Part shown: in pieces, positions 9,741-18,660 of the stretch | Numbering within the stretch: position 1 is the stretch's first letter | Layout: the number at the start of each line of letters is the position of its first letter | DNA from: Thermoactinomyces daqus | GTDB taxonomy: Bacteria > Bacillota > Bacilli > Thermoactinomycetales > Thermoactinomycetaceae | DNA: 64,000 bases | Assembly (NCBI RefSeq): GCF_000763315.1 | Contig: NZ_JPST01000003.1 | Coordinates: 62,001-126,000, forward strand | Direction of reading: 5' to 3' | Notes under the pieces: generated by a model | What the model was told of the DNA's origin: nothing | Databases searched by the model: none | What the model saw: the letters and a program-made list of their open reading frames with translations, nothing else | Made by a program: the position numbers and the translations under genes

Positions 9741-9851
9741 AACCCGTCTCTCCTGTTCCTGTTACACCTATTCAGGATCATATGCGCCAGCGCATGGGAA
9801 CATGACGGGATTAAAAAAGCAGGAGAAGGACATTCTTCCCCTCACGCCGCC

Positions 9852-10580
9852 TTATTTTTGCTCCAACTGTTTTTGGAAGAACGCAGTCAATCGGGCTCCG
9901 TTATCCTGCAAATCCTCTTCATCCACGGTGAAGTTAACCCTTCTACGATCATCGACCGCATGATTTTCTTCATCTTTTTGCTTATGTAATTCCAATGCCA
10001 TTATGCCTCCTCCAAAGTTGACCAGCCGCACATCGGACAGGTAATCATATTGCGACGGCAGCGAAAAGACAAACTCCTGATGGAAGGGACAGCCGCGCAC
10101 TTTGTCGCCGGCAAATTCAGTCGTATGTCCGACATAGCTCAGATCCAGATCGAGGCGCTTCAGCGATTCGATGGCCAAATTCAAAAAGGGATGCGCTTCC
10201 ACTGCGATAACATCGCGATCTTTCGGGTCGATGGCATAATCGATGGCCAATTCGGTACGCAATAAAATTTTGTAGTTTGGCGTAGTGATTGGCACATTTT
10301 CGGCCAGTGCAAAAGCAAACGGGATGGATCTTTTTTCATATGGGGCAATCACGCCGATCGGATTGATTTTTTGCTCCTGCCAGATGAAAGGAAAATGCTG
10401 GTCACCCACAATATCGACCAACAGCTGCAGATTGATCTCCTTGATCTCTTGTTCGACATCGCCCCCTTCGATCTCGATCAGGCCTTCAATCTCCTCCTCC
10501 TGGCGAAAGGTGGTTTTGTCCAGAACGGCATTTACTTTGGCCGAGCCGATTTTCATGCTGGCTAATATCTCTTTAAACAT
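9852..10580 (-). CDS. spo0M: Sporulation-control protein Spo0M
   Basis: The sequence GSAKVNAVLDKTTFRQEEEI near the start and the arrestin-like beta-rich body (IKEINLQLLVDIVGDQHF, KRSIPFAFALAENVP) match Spo0M, a cytoplasmic protein that affects entry into sporulation and cell-cycle events in Bacillus. It has 242 residues from the ATG at 10580 (SD CAGGAGAG), close to the 258 of B. subtilis. An upstream in-frame ATG at 10604 is less likely. No sporulation gene is adjacent. Confidence 0.9.
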   Translation of the reverse strand: MFKEILASMKIGSAKVNAVLDKTTFRQEEEIEGLIEIEGGDVEQEIKEINLQLLVDIVGDQHFPFIWQEQKINPIGVIAPYEKRSIPFAFALAENVPITTPNYKILLRTELAIDYAIDPKDRDVIAVEAHPFLNLAIESLKRLDLDLSYVGHTTEFAGDKVRGCPFHQEFVFSLPSQYDYLSDVRLVNFGGGIMALELHKQKDEENHAVDDRRRVNFTVDEEDLQDNGARLTAFFQKQLEQK

Positions 10581-10679
10581 TGGTTCACTCTCCTGGCATG
10601 TCATGAATCAATGTGATGAAACGCAGTAATCGGGAAAAGCAGGGGCAGCCGGTTTGCATCAGCAAGCCTTCAACCCACC

Positions 10680-10699
10680 CCTATTACAGAATGGGGGCA
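10680..10699. repeat. Inverted repeat upstream of spo0M
   Basis: CCCCTATT and AATGGGGG form an 8-bp dyad around ACAG. It overlaps a possible -10 (TAATAG, 10681-10686) whose -35 would be TTGTTC at 10704-10709, so it could be an operator. There is no T-run, so it is a poor terminator. Confidence 0.4.
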
Positions 10700-10739
10700 A
10701 AAGGAACAAGGATATGCAAAAATGAAAACAGGAATGTTT

Positions 10740-10838
10740 TTACAGATGTTGACCGCTGAAAATCGGCGTTGCGCAGCCCGAACCGCAAATGATATGCGCG
10801 TCCTCCAACAATCCTTTGTTTTCAAACGGACGGCGCAT
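10740..10838 (-). CDS. Tiny ORF coupled to the DinB-like gene, 32 residues
   Basis: The ATG at 10838 shares its A with the stop codon of the DinB-like gene (TGATG), the classical arrangement for translational re-initiation, and GAGGCGCGG lies upstream. The 32-residue product starts MRRPFENKGLLEDAH and contains a CxxxC pair in IICGSGCATP. I recognise no family. It might be a real small protein or a chance frame; its length alone cannot decide. Confidence 0.35.
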   Translation of the reverse strand: MRRPFENKGLLEDAHIICGSGCATPIFSGQHL

Positions 10839-11374
10839 CAATCCCGCGCCTCTTTTTGTTTTTGCCGGTTAAATTCCTCTGATTTTCCCTTGGGAATCGT
10901 CAAGCTGGCCCAATCCCGATCTTTCAGGGCTTTGGCGATAAAAACGATTTGCCCGATATGATAGGAATAGTGGTACATCTGACGCTCGATCGCCTGGATC
11001 ACACTGTGTTTTTCACCACGAATGGTCACCGTTTTTGCCAGATCTTCTTCCGTCAGCGAAGTGAGTGCGTCAAAGACGGTTTCCCAGCCTTTGTCCCAAT
11101 CAGCCATCATCGCTTCCAAGCTTTGATATCCATCCGTGAATTCCTCATCGCGGTTGCGCCATGGTTTTTCCCCATCCGTTCTTAAAAAATCCGTCCAGCG
11201 CGACAGCATATTTCCATGTAAATGCTTCACGATGACGGCAATGCTGTTGCTTTCCAACCCGATCTTTTTTTGGAGATCAGCGAAACTGCATTGCGCCATC
11301 GCACTTTCACCGGTTTGCTTCATTATGCGAAATTGCTTGATCACAACTGCAAGGTATTCGGTTGCCAATCCCAT
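10838..11374 (-). CDS. DinB-superfamily protein, DUF1572-like
   Basis: The 178 residues form a predicted four-helix bundle with the DinB metal histidines: one in VKHLHGNMLSRW near residue 50 and the pair in YHYSYHIGQI near 145. DUF1572 members are often annotated as putative thiol-dependent transferases; no substrate is visible here. The ATG at 11374 has GAGGAGGAAG eight bases upstream, better than the ATG twelve codons earlier. A possible promoter (TTGTTT, 16 bases, TATCAT) lies at 11416-11443. Confidence 0.85.
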   Translation of the reverse strand: MGLATEYLAVVIKQFRIMKQTGESAMAQCSFADLQKKIGLESNSIAVIVKHLHGNMLSRWTDFLRTDGEKPWRNRDEEFTDGYQSLEAMMADWDKGWETVFDALTSLTEEDLAKTVTIRGEKHSVIQAIERQMYHYSYHIGQIVFIAKALKDRDWASLTIPKGKSEEFNRQKQKEARD

Positions 11375-11513
11375 GTGCTTCCTCCTCGCCATCGGGTTGC
11401 CACTACGCAAAATGATATCATATCATTCAGAAAAAACAATCTCTTCCTCCTGTATCTGACAAATATTCTTTTCTTATCTCAGACTCAATCCGGTCAACAG
11501 CATGCTTTCATAC

Positions 11514-11550
11514 TAAAAAACCTCCCTCAAACCCGCAAGATCTGAGGGAG
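11514..11550 (-). terminator. Terminator of the nadE-yebC operon
   Basis: CTCCCTCA (11522-11529) and TGAGGGAG (11543-11550) pair, and seven T follow on the minus strand. Confidence 0.9.
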
Positions 11551-11571
11551 ATCTTCCTCTGTCCGCTTTTT

Positions 11572-12327
11572 TTAGTCCGCATACTTGGCCAACTCGTCTT
11601 CATCCACTTCGATGTTGGCATAAACGTTTTGCACATCGTCATGGTCTTCCAGCGCTTCGATCAAGCCGATCACATCTTTGATCACTTCGCCGTGAAGCTC
11701 CACCTTATTGGAGGGGACGAATGTGACTTCAGCGGTGGAGAAGGTGAGATTTTCAGCTTCCAGAGCCTGTTTTACCTCTTCAAAGGATTCCGGGGAAGTG
11801 ATAATTTCATAAGTTTGCGGATTCGCTTCAAAATCATCTGCCCCGCTCTCGATTGCCAACATCATGATCTCTTCTTCATCCAGATCCGTCGAGTCGCGTT
11901 CGATGACCAATATCCCCTTCCGTTCAAACATCCAGGCAACACAGCCCGATTCTCCCATATTTCCGCCGCGTTTGGAAAAAATATGGCGGATGTCGGCGGC
12001 CGTGCGGTTGCGATTGTCCGTCAACGCTTCGACCATAATCGCAGTACCGCCGGGGCCGTAGCCCTCGTAAGTGATTGCTTCAAAGTCCCGGCCTTCTCCT
12101 GCACCCGCAGCTTTTTTGATGGCCCGTTCAATGTTGTCGCTCGGCATGTTTTGTGCCCTCGCCTTGGCAATGGCCAAACGCAACTGATGATTGTTCGCGG
12201 GATCTTTATCCCCGGCGCGAGCAGCAACATAAATTTCCCGTGACAATTTGGCGAAAATCTTTCCACGAAGCGCATCCTGACGCCCTTTTCGGTGCTGGAT
12301 ATTTTTCCACTTGGAATGACCTGCCAT
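11572..12327 (-). CDS. yebC: YebC/PmpR family protein (TACO1-like)
   Basis: The start MAGHSKWKNIQHRKGRQD and the body motif YEGYGPGGTAIMVEALTDN are diagnostic, and 251 residues is the family length. Members were first described as DNA-binding regulators; some, including Bacillus relatives, are reported to help ribosomes translate difficult stretches such as polyproline. It lies 24 bases after nadE and ends at a strong terminator. In B. subtilis a YebC gene (yrbC) occupies the matching place between safA and the ruv genes. Confidence 0.95.
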   Translation of the reverse strand: MAGHSKWKNIQHRKGRQDALRGKIFAKLSREIYVAARAGDKDPANNHQLRLAIAKARAQNMPSDNIERAIKKAAGAGEGRDFEAITYEGYGPGGTAIMVEALTDNRNRTAADIRHIFSKRGGNMGESGCVAWMFERKGILVIERDSTDLDEEEIMMLAIESGADDFEANPQTYEIITSPESFEEVKQALEAENLTFSTAEVTFVPSNKVELHGEVIKDVIGLIEALEDHDDVQNVYANIEVDEDELAKYAD

Positions 12328-12351
12328 TTTACCAAACGACTCTCCCTTCTG

Positions 12352-13209
12352 TCATAAGCCCCAATCGCGCAAATAGCGGAAATCCATTCCCACGGTCCGC
12401 GTACCTGTTTTCAAAATGATCGGCATGGTCCGTTTGTATTGATTGCGGATGATCCGTTTGCTCACCCGTTCAATAAAATCATCTTCAAAACCGAGCGCAC
12501 GCAGCTGATCAAGCGTATAACGCTGATCAATCATGAAATAGAGCAACCGGTCGACATCGAAATAGCTGAATCCCAGTTCGCTTTCGTCAGTTTGGGCCTC
12601 CCACAGGTCAGCGCTCGGGGCTTTGGTAATAATTTGCTCGGGCACGTTCAGATACGCCGACAGTTGACGTACCTGCGTTTTATACAAATCGCCGATCGGG
12701 TTGATCGCAGAAGCAGTATCCCCGTATTGTGTTCCGTAGCCGAGCAAAATCTCCGTGCGGTTGCTCGTCCCAACAACCAGGGCATCGTACGCCGCCGACA
12801 AATCATACAGAATGGTCATGCGTTCACGTGCCATCTTGTTTCCGCGTCTCAACGGTGTCGCTTCGGGAAACTGCTCAAAATAGGCATCGATTTGCGGCGT
12901 GATATCAATCGTGATCGACTCCACCCCGGTTCCATCAATCGCCGCCTGAGCATCTTCGAGGCTGGCCGGGCTGCTCGTTTTGTACGGCATCCGCACCGCC
13001 ACGACATTTTCCGGCCCGAACGCCTTCACAGCCAGATACAGAGACAGAGCTGAATCAATCCCGCCGGACAATCCGATAATCACCTTGTTAAAACCGGCTT
13101 TGTTCACCTCTTCGCGCAAAGCGGTCGTCAGGAGGGTCGTGGCCAGTTCTTCATTCAGCCGCAAATACGGCGCTTGTTCCAGCATTTCTTCGATCATCTG
13201 CATTACCAT
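12352..13209 (-). CDS. nadE: NAD+ synthetase, synthetase subunit
   Basis: NadE amidates nicotinate adenine dinucleotide with ATP. The P-loop of the N-type pyrophosphatase fold is clear (IIGLSGGIDSALSL), as are MPYKTSS, the GTSNRTEILLGYGTQYGD region and KAPSADLW. It has 285 residues and no glutaminase domain. Its ATG overlaps the end of a nitrilase-type gene by seven bases (SD GGGGAGGGAA), which suggests that the two proteins form one glutamine-dependent enzyme. Confidence 0.95.
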   Translation of the reverse strand: MVMQMIEEMLEQAPYLRLNEELATTLLTTALREEVNKAGFNKVIIGLSGGIDSALSLYLAVKAFGPENVVAVRMPYKTSSPASLEDAQAAIDGTGVESITIDITPQIDAYFEQFPEATPLRRGNKMARERMTILYDLSAAYDALVVGTSNRTEILLGYGTQYGDTASAINPIGDLYKTQVRQLSAYLNVPEQIITKAPSADLWEAQTDESELGFSYFDVDRLLYFMIDQRYTLDQLRALGFEDDFIERVSKRIIRNQYKRTMPIILKTGTRTVGMDFRYLRDWGL

Positions 13210-14057
13210 GTTCCCTCCCCTGTCCGTTTACGCTTGATCCGATTCAATTCGCGAATGGTGAGATCCAAATTTTCATCCCGCAGCAGCGGCATTTGGAATC
13301 GGGCCTTTTTCACTTTTTCCATGTCGATGTCAACCACAAGCAATGCTTCTTTGAACAAGCCTGCCTTCTTCTCGATTTTGCCGAACGGGTCGACGACGGC
13401 TGATCCGCCATAGAAGGTAATGCCATCTTCTGTCCCGACACGGTTGGCAAACAACAGGTAAGTGCCGCTGAGCAAGGCATAATTTTTCAGCAGGGAATAC
13501 CATGATTCCTGCGCTCTCAATTCCGGCCCGGTCAGATCCTGTCCGGGTGAGTTTGACGGAACGATGATCAGATGGGCTCCATCCTGTGCCAGGAGATAAG
13601 GAGCGGACAGATGCCAGAAATCCTCGCAAATCAGCATGCCAAACTGGCCAAACCGCGTCGGGAAACTGCGGATCACCTGGCCTTGTCCAACGTAACGCCC
13701 TTCGTCAAACATTCCATATGTAGGCAGATATACCTTCCTATGCAAATAATGAAGATTCCCGGCGGTAAGATAGGCCGCCGAATTATAAAGAATATGCTCA
13801 GGGCTGTGTTCGATGAAACCGATGACGAGATCCATTTCGCCTGCTTCCTGGGCCAGCCTTTGGATTTCCGGGCTAAACGGATCCATCGCCATCTCATACG
13901 TCAAATCCAACAAGTTATATCCCGTTAAACTGAGCTCGGGAAAAATAAGAAGATCCACTTGTTCTTCACGGGCCCGGTGGATCATTTCCCTGTGCAATTC
14001 CACATTGATATCCACTCGGCCCAAGTGTGGTCTGATTTGTGCAAGTCCTACTCTCAT
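13203..14057 (-). CDS. Nitrilase-superfamily amidase, probable glutaminase partner of NadE
   Basis: The 284 residues show the Glu-Lys-Cys triad of carbon-nitrogen hydrolases: E in LIFPELSLTGYN, K in LHRKVYLPTYGMF and C in MLICEDFWH. This order and spacing match the glutaminase half of glutamine-dependent NAD synthetases, including the FDEGRYV stretch after the lysine. The gene overlaps nadE, so it probably supplies ammonia from glutamine to NadE. In most bacteria the halves are fused. A stand-alone amidase is the alternative. Confidence 0.85.
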   Translation of the reverse strand: MRVGLAQIRPHLGRVDINVELHREMIHRAREEQVDLLIFPELSLTGYNLLDLTYEMAMDPFSPEIQRLAQEAGEMDLVIGFIEHSPEHILYNSAAYLTAGNLHYLHRKVYLPTYGMFDEGRYVGQGQVIRSFPTRFGQFGMLICEDFWHLSAPYLLAQDGAHLIIVPSNSPGQDLTGPELRAQESWYSLLKNYALLSGTYLLFANRVGTEDGITFYGGSAVVDPFGKIEKKAGLFKEALLVVDIDMEKVKKARFQMPLLRDENLDLTIRELNRIKRKRTGEGTW

Positions 14058-14104
14058 GCTTTGGCCTCCTCAGGCAAGAACAAGGCTTAATAAAACCAAT
14101 CTAA

Positions 14105-14134
14105 ATCATACCATAAGCCCATACGGACTACCAA
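14105..14134 (-). promoter_or_regulatory. Promoter of the amidase-nadE-yebC operon
   Basis: TTGGTA (14129-14134) and TATGAT (14105-14110) are spaced by 18 bases with an extended TGG before the -10. The -35 overlaps the end of the upstream kinase-like gene. Confidence 0.5.
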
Positions 14135-15072
14135 TAGACGATTCCTTTGCAAAACTCTTTCCACTTATCCCGGTGTTCTATTATTTTAACCAAATAAGGG
14201 AGGGAATGTTGAGTATAAAAATTACGTTTTTTTTCAGCCAAGCCCACTACTTCCCGAAAGAAATCATTCGGAAATTGAAACAGAGTTGCAATGATTTTTT
14301 TCTCAAGCCATGAGAGAGGACGCACGGATTCGTATGCATTCAAAAACATCTCGCCGCAATCTTCATTCCAGTCGTTTTCCGTTAACATCCGGGAGGCCAT
14401 TTGCCAGACATCACCGGCTTGGCAATCATAATCTGCCGTCTCAAAATCAATGAGCCAGATGGTCCGGTCTTCTCCGATTAACCAGTTATGGCTTGCCAGA
14501 TCACGATGAGCCAGACATCTTCTTTCATATTCCTGATAGCAAAATTCTTTTAACGGTAGCCGCTCCAACTTTTCCCAGCAACGCAATCCTTCCAGATAGA
14601 AATCTTTTCCGACTTTCACCAGCAGTTTTCCCAGATCCCCCTCCACCTTGTTGACGCGCCTCAGCACCTGATAAAAACGCGCGAGGCGTTCTGCCACGCG
14701 CTGATAAAGAAGAAAAGCCGCCTCTTTTCGGGGAGGCGTCCATAGTTCCCGTCCTGTCTGATGGAAAGCGGCGAGTATTTTAACCATGCTTTTTACATCT
14801 TCAAGCCGTGAATATTTCCCTGACTTTCCCTTAATAAAAGGAGTGAGCAGCCAATTTTGCCCATCAGAGCAAATTGGCAACATGGCCTGAAATCCCCGTT
14901 GCCTCAATTCATTGTCCACCCTGCACCACCACTGGAGGCGGCCTGTGTGCATACGCTTGGCAATCCAGTGCATCTGCGCCGTTTCTATATACCAATTCCT
15001 TCGATAAGGAGTAATATTACGTACCTCAGTATGTAATATCCGCTCCAATAACTCCCGCCGGGGTCGTTTCAT
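14128..15072 (-). CDS. CotS-family spore coat kinase-like protein
   Basis: This 314-residue protein has the aminoglycoside-phosphotransferase fold used by the spore coat proteins CotS, YutH and YsxE. The catalytic loop AHRDLASHN keeps the aspartate, and IDFETAD carries the metal-binding aspartate. The N-terminal lobe is rich in Trp and Arg. Substrates of this family are unknown. It begins 18 bases after the SafA-like gene, so the two are probably co-expressed in the mother cell during sporulation. A second family member lies at 47.6-48.7 kb. Confidence 0.85.
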   Translation of the reverse strand: MKRPRRELLERILHTEVRNITPYRRNWYIETAQMHWIAKRMHTGRLQWWCRVDNELRQRGFQAMLPICSDGQNWLLTPFIKGKSGKYSRLEDVKSMVKILAAFHQTGRELWTPPRKEAAFLLYQRVAERLARFYQVLRRVNKVEGDLGKLLVKVGKDFYLEGLRCWEKLERLPLKEFCYQEYERRCLAHRDLASHNWLIGEDRTIWLIDFETADYDCQAGDVWQMASRMLTENDWNEDCGEMFLNAYESVRPLSWLEKKIIATLFQFPNDFFREVVGLAEKKRNFYTQHSLPYLVKIIEHRDKWKEFCKGIVYW

Positions 15073-15090
15073 TTTCTTCCCCTTCCCGTG

Positions 15091-15744
15091 TTACCCTTCG
15101 CTTGAAGAGCTTTCTTTTACTGGCCAGTTTGCTGAAACCGGACTGCTGAATGCCGGAGTTGCCTGCTCTTGCCCACCGTAGGGATCTGGCTGATAAGCCT
15201 CGGGACTGTAGTTTGACACAGACGGAAAATAGGGAACATGATAACCATATCCTGACCCATAGGGATAGGGAAAAGCGGAAACAAACGGTGTCGGCCCGTA
15301 TACTGGCTGCGGCCAAAAATGGGATATATGATAAGGATAAGGGCTCACTGGCGGAACCGGGGTCTTGCGGTAACCCCCTTCATCAAAAAACGAAGATTCC
15401 GGTGAATCAAACGATGAAGAAAATCCCTGATAATAAAACGGCATTTCCGGAATATGCGGAGGTTTTGGCAAAAAATCCATCTGTTGCTTACGATCCTTTT
15501 CCGCTTTTATTGTTTTCCGTTTTTCTTCCTCAGCGGGGACATCCCCGATCTTCGTCTCCATTTCCTTATTTTTCGAAGAAGAGAGGAGAAATTTCCCTGT
15601 CGGCACCCGTATTTTCATGCCCGGTTCCAATTCATTTCCTTCAGTCAATTCCGGATTCACTTCGCGCAGCCGTTCAATCGGTGTGTTATACTTTTGAGCG
15701 AGTACCCAAAGCGTATCCCCGGGTCTTACAATATGAATCTTCAT
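15091..15744 (-). CDS. safA: SafA-like spore morphogenetic LysM protein
   Basis: A LysM domain fills residues 1-50 (MKIHIVRPGDTLWVLAQKYN to MKIRVPTG), the same N-terminal position as in SafA, which anchors the inner spore coat to the cortex. A charged linker leads to a C-terminal half rich in Pro, Tyr and Gly, as in coat scaffold proteins. It has 217 residues, shorter than the 387 of B. subtilis SafA. Synteny with yebC and the ruv genes supports the call. The site AAGGGGG precedes the ATG. Another LysM spore protein is possible. Confidence 0.75.
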   Translation of the reverse strand: MKIHIVRPGDTLWVLAQKYNTPIERLREVNPELTEGNELEPGMKIRVPTGKFLLSSSKNKEMETKIGDVPAEEEKRKTIKAEKDRKQQMDFLPKPPHIPEMPFYYQGFSSSFDSPESSFFDEGGYRKTPVPPVSPYPYHISHFWPQPVYGPTPFVSAFPYPYGSGYGYHVPYFPSVSNYSPEAYQPDPYGGQEQATPAFSSPVSANWPVKESSSSEG

Positions 15745-15898
15745 GAAACAACCCCCTTAACAAATGCTGATCATTATCATCCTATGCACAATTAAGCATT
15801 TTTTTCCTTACAGAAATTTTTGTTTAAAAATTGCTTTAAAATAAGAAGGTACTCAAAAAATCCTGCTCAGATCAACTCGACGGAAAGAAGGATCGCTT

Positions 15899-16717
15899 AT
15901 GGTAAAAAAATCGCTCTGGAACACAATCTATTTCCTGTCTGTCTGTTCCTTTCTGTTTTTGGCGCTGGGATGTGCCTGGGGCATCCGGGATATTCTTCAG
16001 CCGTCCGGTTCCGAAAGCGTGAAGGCCTCATCAAAGCCAAATGAAACTCTTCCCGTCCCGGCCGGCGGATTGCTGCTCGGGCTGGGCGATTCACTGACGC
16101 GGGGAATTGGCGACCCCGGCGGGCAGGGGTATTTTGGCATTGTCAAAACGCAATTAACCTTAAGGGAAAAGGAACCGATGAGCAGCGTAAACCTGGCTGT
16201 CAGCGGGCTGACGTCCGATGAGTTGCGCCGGCAGATCAAACAGCCGCACATACAAAATCTGCTCAAAAACGCGAAGTGGATTGTCATGACCATCGGAAGC
16301 AATGATTTGTTTCAAAGCAGCGGCAGTCTGAAAAAGATCGATGTGGCTGCCGCCGAGAAAAGCCGGCTTCAATATCAGCAAAACCTGACCGATATCCTGA
16401 CGGAAATACGAACATGCAATCCCAAGGCAACGGTCTATCTGTTTGACATCTACAATCCATTCGGCGACTTGCCGGAAGCAAACCTCGCTTCGCGTCTCGT
16501 GACTGCCTGGAACAACACAATTTCGCAAACAGCGGTGCAATTTGATCGCGTGATCGTCATCCCCACGTTTGACCTGTTCGCCATGGATCCGGGGAAATAT
16601 TTGTACAGTGACCATTTCCATCCGAACCATCTGGGCTATGAGCGCATGGTGGAACGCTTGTGGCAAGTGATCCAAGACCCGCCGAAGGAGGAAACGACTG
16701 ATGGCCAAACAAAATAA
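15899..16717 (+). CDS. SGNH/GDSL-family hydrolase, probably membrane-anchored or secreted
   Basis: After an N-terminal hydrophobic segment (12-25, ending ALGC, an imperfect lipobox) the four SGNH blocks appear: GLGDSLTRG with the nucleophilic serine, a glycine in LAVSGLTSDE, GSNDLF with the asparagine, and DHFHPNHLGY with Asp and His. Relatives include cell-envelope lipases and acetylesterases. The gene overlaps the following ABC ATPase by 17 bases, so hydrolase and exporter are one operon. Confidence 0.88.
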   Translation: MVKKSLWNTIYFLSVCSFLFLALGCAWGIRDILQPSGSESVKASSKPNETLPVPAGGLLLGLGDSLTRGIGDPGGQGYFGIVKTQLTLREKEPMSSVNLAVSGLTSDELRRQIKQPHIQNLLKNAKWIVMTIGSNDLFQSSGSLKKIDVAAAEKSRLQYQQNLTDILTEIRTCNPKATVYLFDIYNPFGDLPEANLASRLVTAWNNTISQTAVQFDRVIVIPTFDLFAMDPGKYLYSDHFHPNHLGYERMVERLWQVIQDPPKEETTDGQTK

Positions 16718-17639
16718 ACCGGTGTTGTACGTCGAAGGTTTAAGCAAAACGATTCGCAGGAGAACAATTGTTCAGGATATCTCCTTTGAAGTAGGCGAAG
16801 GGGAGATTTTTGGTTTTCTCGGGCCCAACGGAGCGGGAAAAACGACGACGATCCGCATGTTGGTCGGACTGATCCGCCCCAGCAAAGGAAAGGTAAAAAT
16901 CGGCGGCTATGATTTGCAAACCGACTTTTTAAAAGCGATTTCCCATGTGGGCTGTATTGTCGAAAACCCGGAATTATACCCGTACCTAACCGGAAGGGAA
17001 AATTTGGAATTGTTTGCCCGGATGGCCCGCATCGATCATGCCCGTATCCGTGAGGTGGTGGAACAAGTCGAACTGACGGAACGCATCGATGATCCTGTCA
17101 AAACCTATTCACTCGGCATGAGACAACGTCTCGGCATTGCGCAGGCATTGTTGGGAAAACCGAAACTCCTCATTCTTGATGAACCGACTAACGGCCTGGA
17201 TCCGGCCGGAATTCGCGAATTGCGCGCCTTCATTCGCAAACTTGCCCGCAAGGATGGAATCAGTGTTTTTGTCTCCAGCCATATTTTACATGAGGTGCAG
17301 TTGATGTGCGACCGTGTGGCCATCATTCACCAGGGAAAGCTGGTTCAAACCGGCCCCATCGGCGAACTCGTCGGAGACCAATCCATGGTCGAATGGAAAA
17401 TCGAACCGGCCGACCGCGGGCTGAAAGTGCTGCAATCCCTGCCTTATGTCACCCGATGGGAACAGCCGGATGACGGGCGAATTCTCGTTCATATGCCGGC
17501 TGAAAAAATAGCGGAAACCAATCGCTCCTTGGTTGATAAGCAGATTCTGGTCCATGAGATCCGCACACACCGCCCGACCCTTGAGGATATCTTTTTGCAA
17601 ATGACAGGAGGAGTGGAAAGTGCAGCATCTGATCTATAA
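16701..17639 (+). CDS. ABC transporter ATP-binding protein, bacitracin/multidrug type
   Basis: The 312 residues carry Walker A GPNGAGKTT, the signature YSLGMRQRLGIAQALL and Walker B LLILDEPTNGLDP, followed by an extra C-terminal domain of about 90 residues as in BcrA/CcmA-type exporters. It starts at an ATG after GAAGGAGGAAACG and overlaps the next gene, its permease, by 20 bases. Likely role: export of, or defence against, a peptide or lipid; the substrate is not visible. Confidence 0.93.
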   Translation: MAKQNKPVLYVEGLSKTIRRRTIVQDISFEVGEGEIFGFLGPNGAGKTTTIRMLVGLIRPSKGKVKIGGYDLQTDFLKAISHVGCIVENPELYPYLTGRENLELFARMARIDHARIREVVEQVELTERIDDPVKTYSLGMRQRLGIAQALLGKPKLLILDEPTNGLDPAGIRELRAFIRKLARKDGISVFVSSHILHEVQLMCDRVAIIHQGKLVQTGPIGELVGDQSMVEWKIEPADRGLKVLQSLPYVTRWEQPDDGRILVHMPAEKIAETNRSLVDKQILVHEIRTHRPTLEDIFLQMTGGVESAASDL

Positions 17640-18603
17640 CGAAATGATGAAGCTGATTCGCAAAAAGCGGATCTGGGTCATCGCCCTGATTTTGCTTATT
17701 TTGATTCCCATTTTTACATATGCCCAGTACCGGACGACAAAAGAGACCATGGAACGATTGGGCACTTCCGATTGGCATGCGCTTCTGACGCAACAAATCG
17801 TTGATGCGCAAAACCGCCTGTCATCCAATCAGATCCCGGATGAATGGAAAAAATATCTGAAATTGAACATTGAGCAGCAACAATACTATTTGGACCATGA
17901 CATCAATCCGACCGCGCCGGGAGGACCGACCTTTATCCGCAAATTTGTGGAACAGGCGGTCGAACTCTTTTTGCCGCTGCTTGTCGTCATCCTGGCTGCG
18001 GATATTGTTTCATCCGAACATTCGGCTGGGACGATCAAGCTGTTGCTAACCCGGCCCGTGCCCCGTTTCAAAATCTTGCTCAGCAAATATATCGCCTTGT
18101 TGCTGGGAACTTCTTTCCTCATTCTTATGACGGCCGTTCTCGGTTATGTCATCTCTGGCGCGGTTTTCGGCTATGAAGGATGGACCATGCCGGTTTTAAC
18201 AGGCTTTTCGCAAAACGGAAACAATCTGGTCACCACCCATGTCCATCTTTTGCCGCAATGGAAATATGACTTAATGGCTTACGGATTGGCCTGGTTTTCC
18301 TGCTGCGCGATCGGCACCATCTCATTTATGGTCTCCGTTTTGGTCAGGAGCACGGCTTCAAGCATGGGGATCATGCTGGCAGCCGTGATCTCGGGAGGCT
18401 TGCTCAGCCAGTTGGCCCCGTCCTGGGAAGCGCTGAAATACCTTGCCTTTACCAATCTGGGCTTAACCGATTATCTCTCAGGGCATCCGACCCTGGTCGA
18501 AGGAATGAGTCTTCCTTTCTCTCTCGCCGTTTTAATCATATGGTCGCTTCTTTCCCTTCTGGTAGCCTTTGTCGTCTTTACCCGCCGCGACATCCTCGCT
18601 TGA
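17620..18603 (+). CDS. ABC-2 type transporter permease
   Basis: The 327-residue protein begins at a GTG at 17620 with AGGAGGAG upstream. One membrane helix near residues 18-35 is followed by an extracellular loop of about 85 residues, then five to six helices. The motif SSEHSAGTIKLLLTRPVPR is typical of ABC-2 permeases of the BcrB/YhaP kind. It pairs with the overlapping ATPase gene and ends at a bidirectional terminator. Confidence 0.9.
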   Translation: MQHLIYNEMMKLIRKKRIWVIALILLILIPIFTYAQYRTTKETMERLGTSDWHALLTQQIVDAQNRLSSNQIPDEWKKYLKLNIEQQQYYLDHDINPTAPGGPTFIRKFVEQAVELFLPLLVVILAADIVSSEHSAGTIKLLLTRPVPRFKILLSKYIALLLGTSFLILMTAVLGYVISGAVFGYEGWTMPVLTGFSQNGNNLVTTHVHLLPQWKYDLMAYGLAWFSCCAIGTISFMVSVLVRSTASSMGIMLAAVISGGLLSQLAPSWEALKYLAFTNLGLTDYLSGHPTLVEGMSLPFSLAVLIIWSLLSLLVAFVVFTRRDILA

Positions 18604-18616
18604 TGGTATTGAAATA

Positions 18617-18657
18617 AAAAGAGGCTGTATCGCCGGATTGGCAATACAGCCTCTTTT
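18617..18657. terminator. Bidirectional terminator between the permease and ilvE
   Basis: AAAAGAGGCTGTAT (18617-18630) pairs perfectly with ATACAGCCTCTTTT (18644-18657). It ends both convergent genes. Confidence 0.92.
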
Positions 18658-18660
18658 GGC

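Noticed and set aside
9776-9794. Small dyad ATGCGCCAGCGCAT after spo0M as a terminator
   Set aside because: Stem is five to six pairs with no T-run on either strand.
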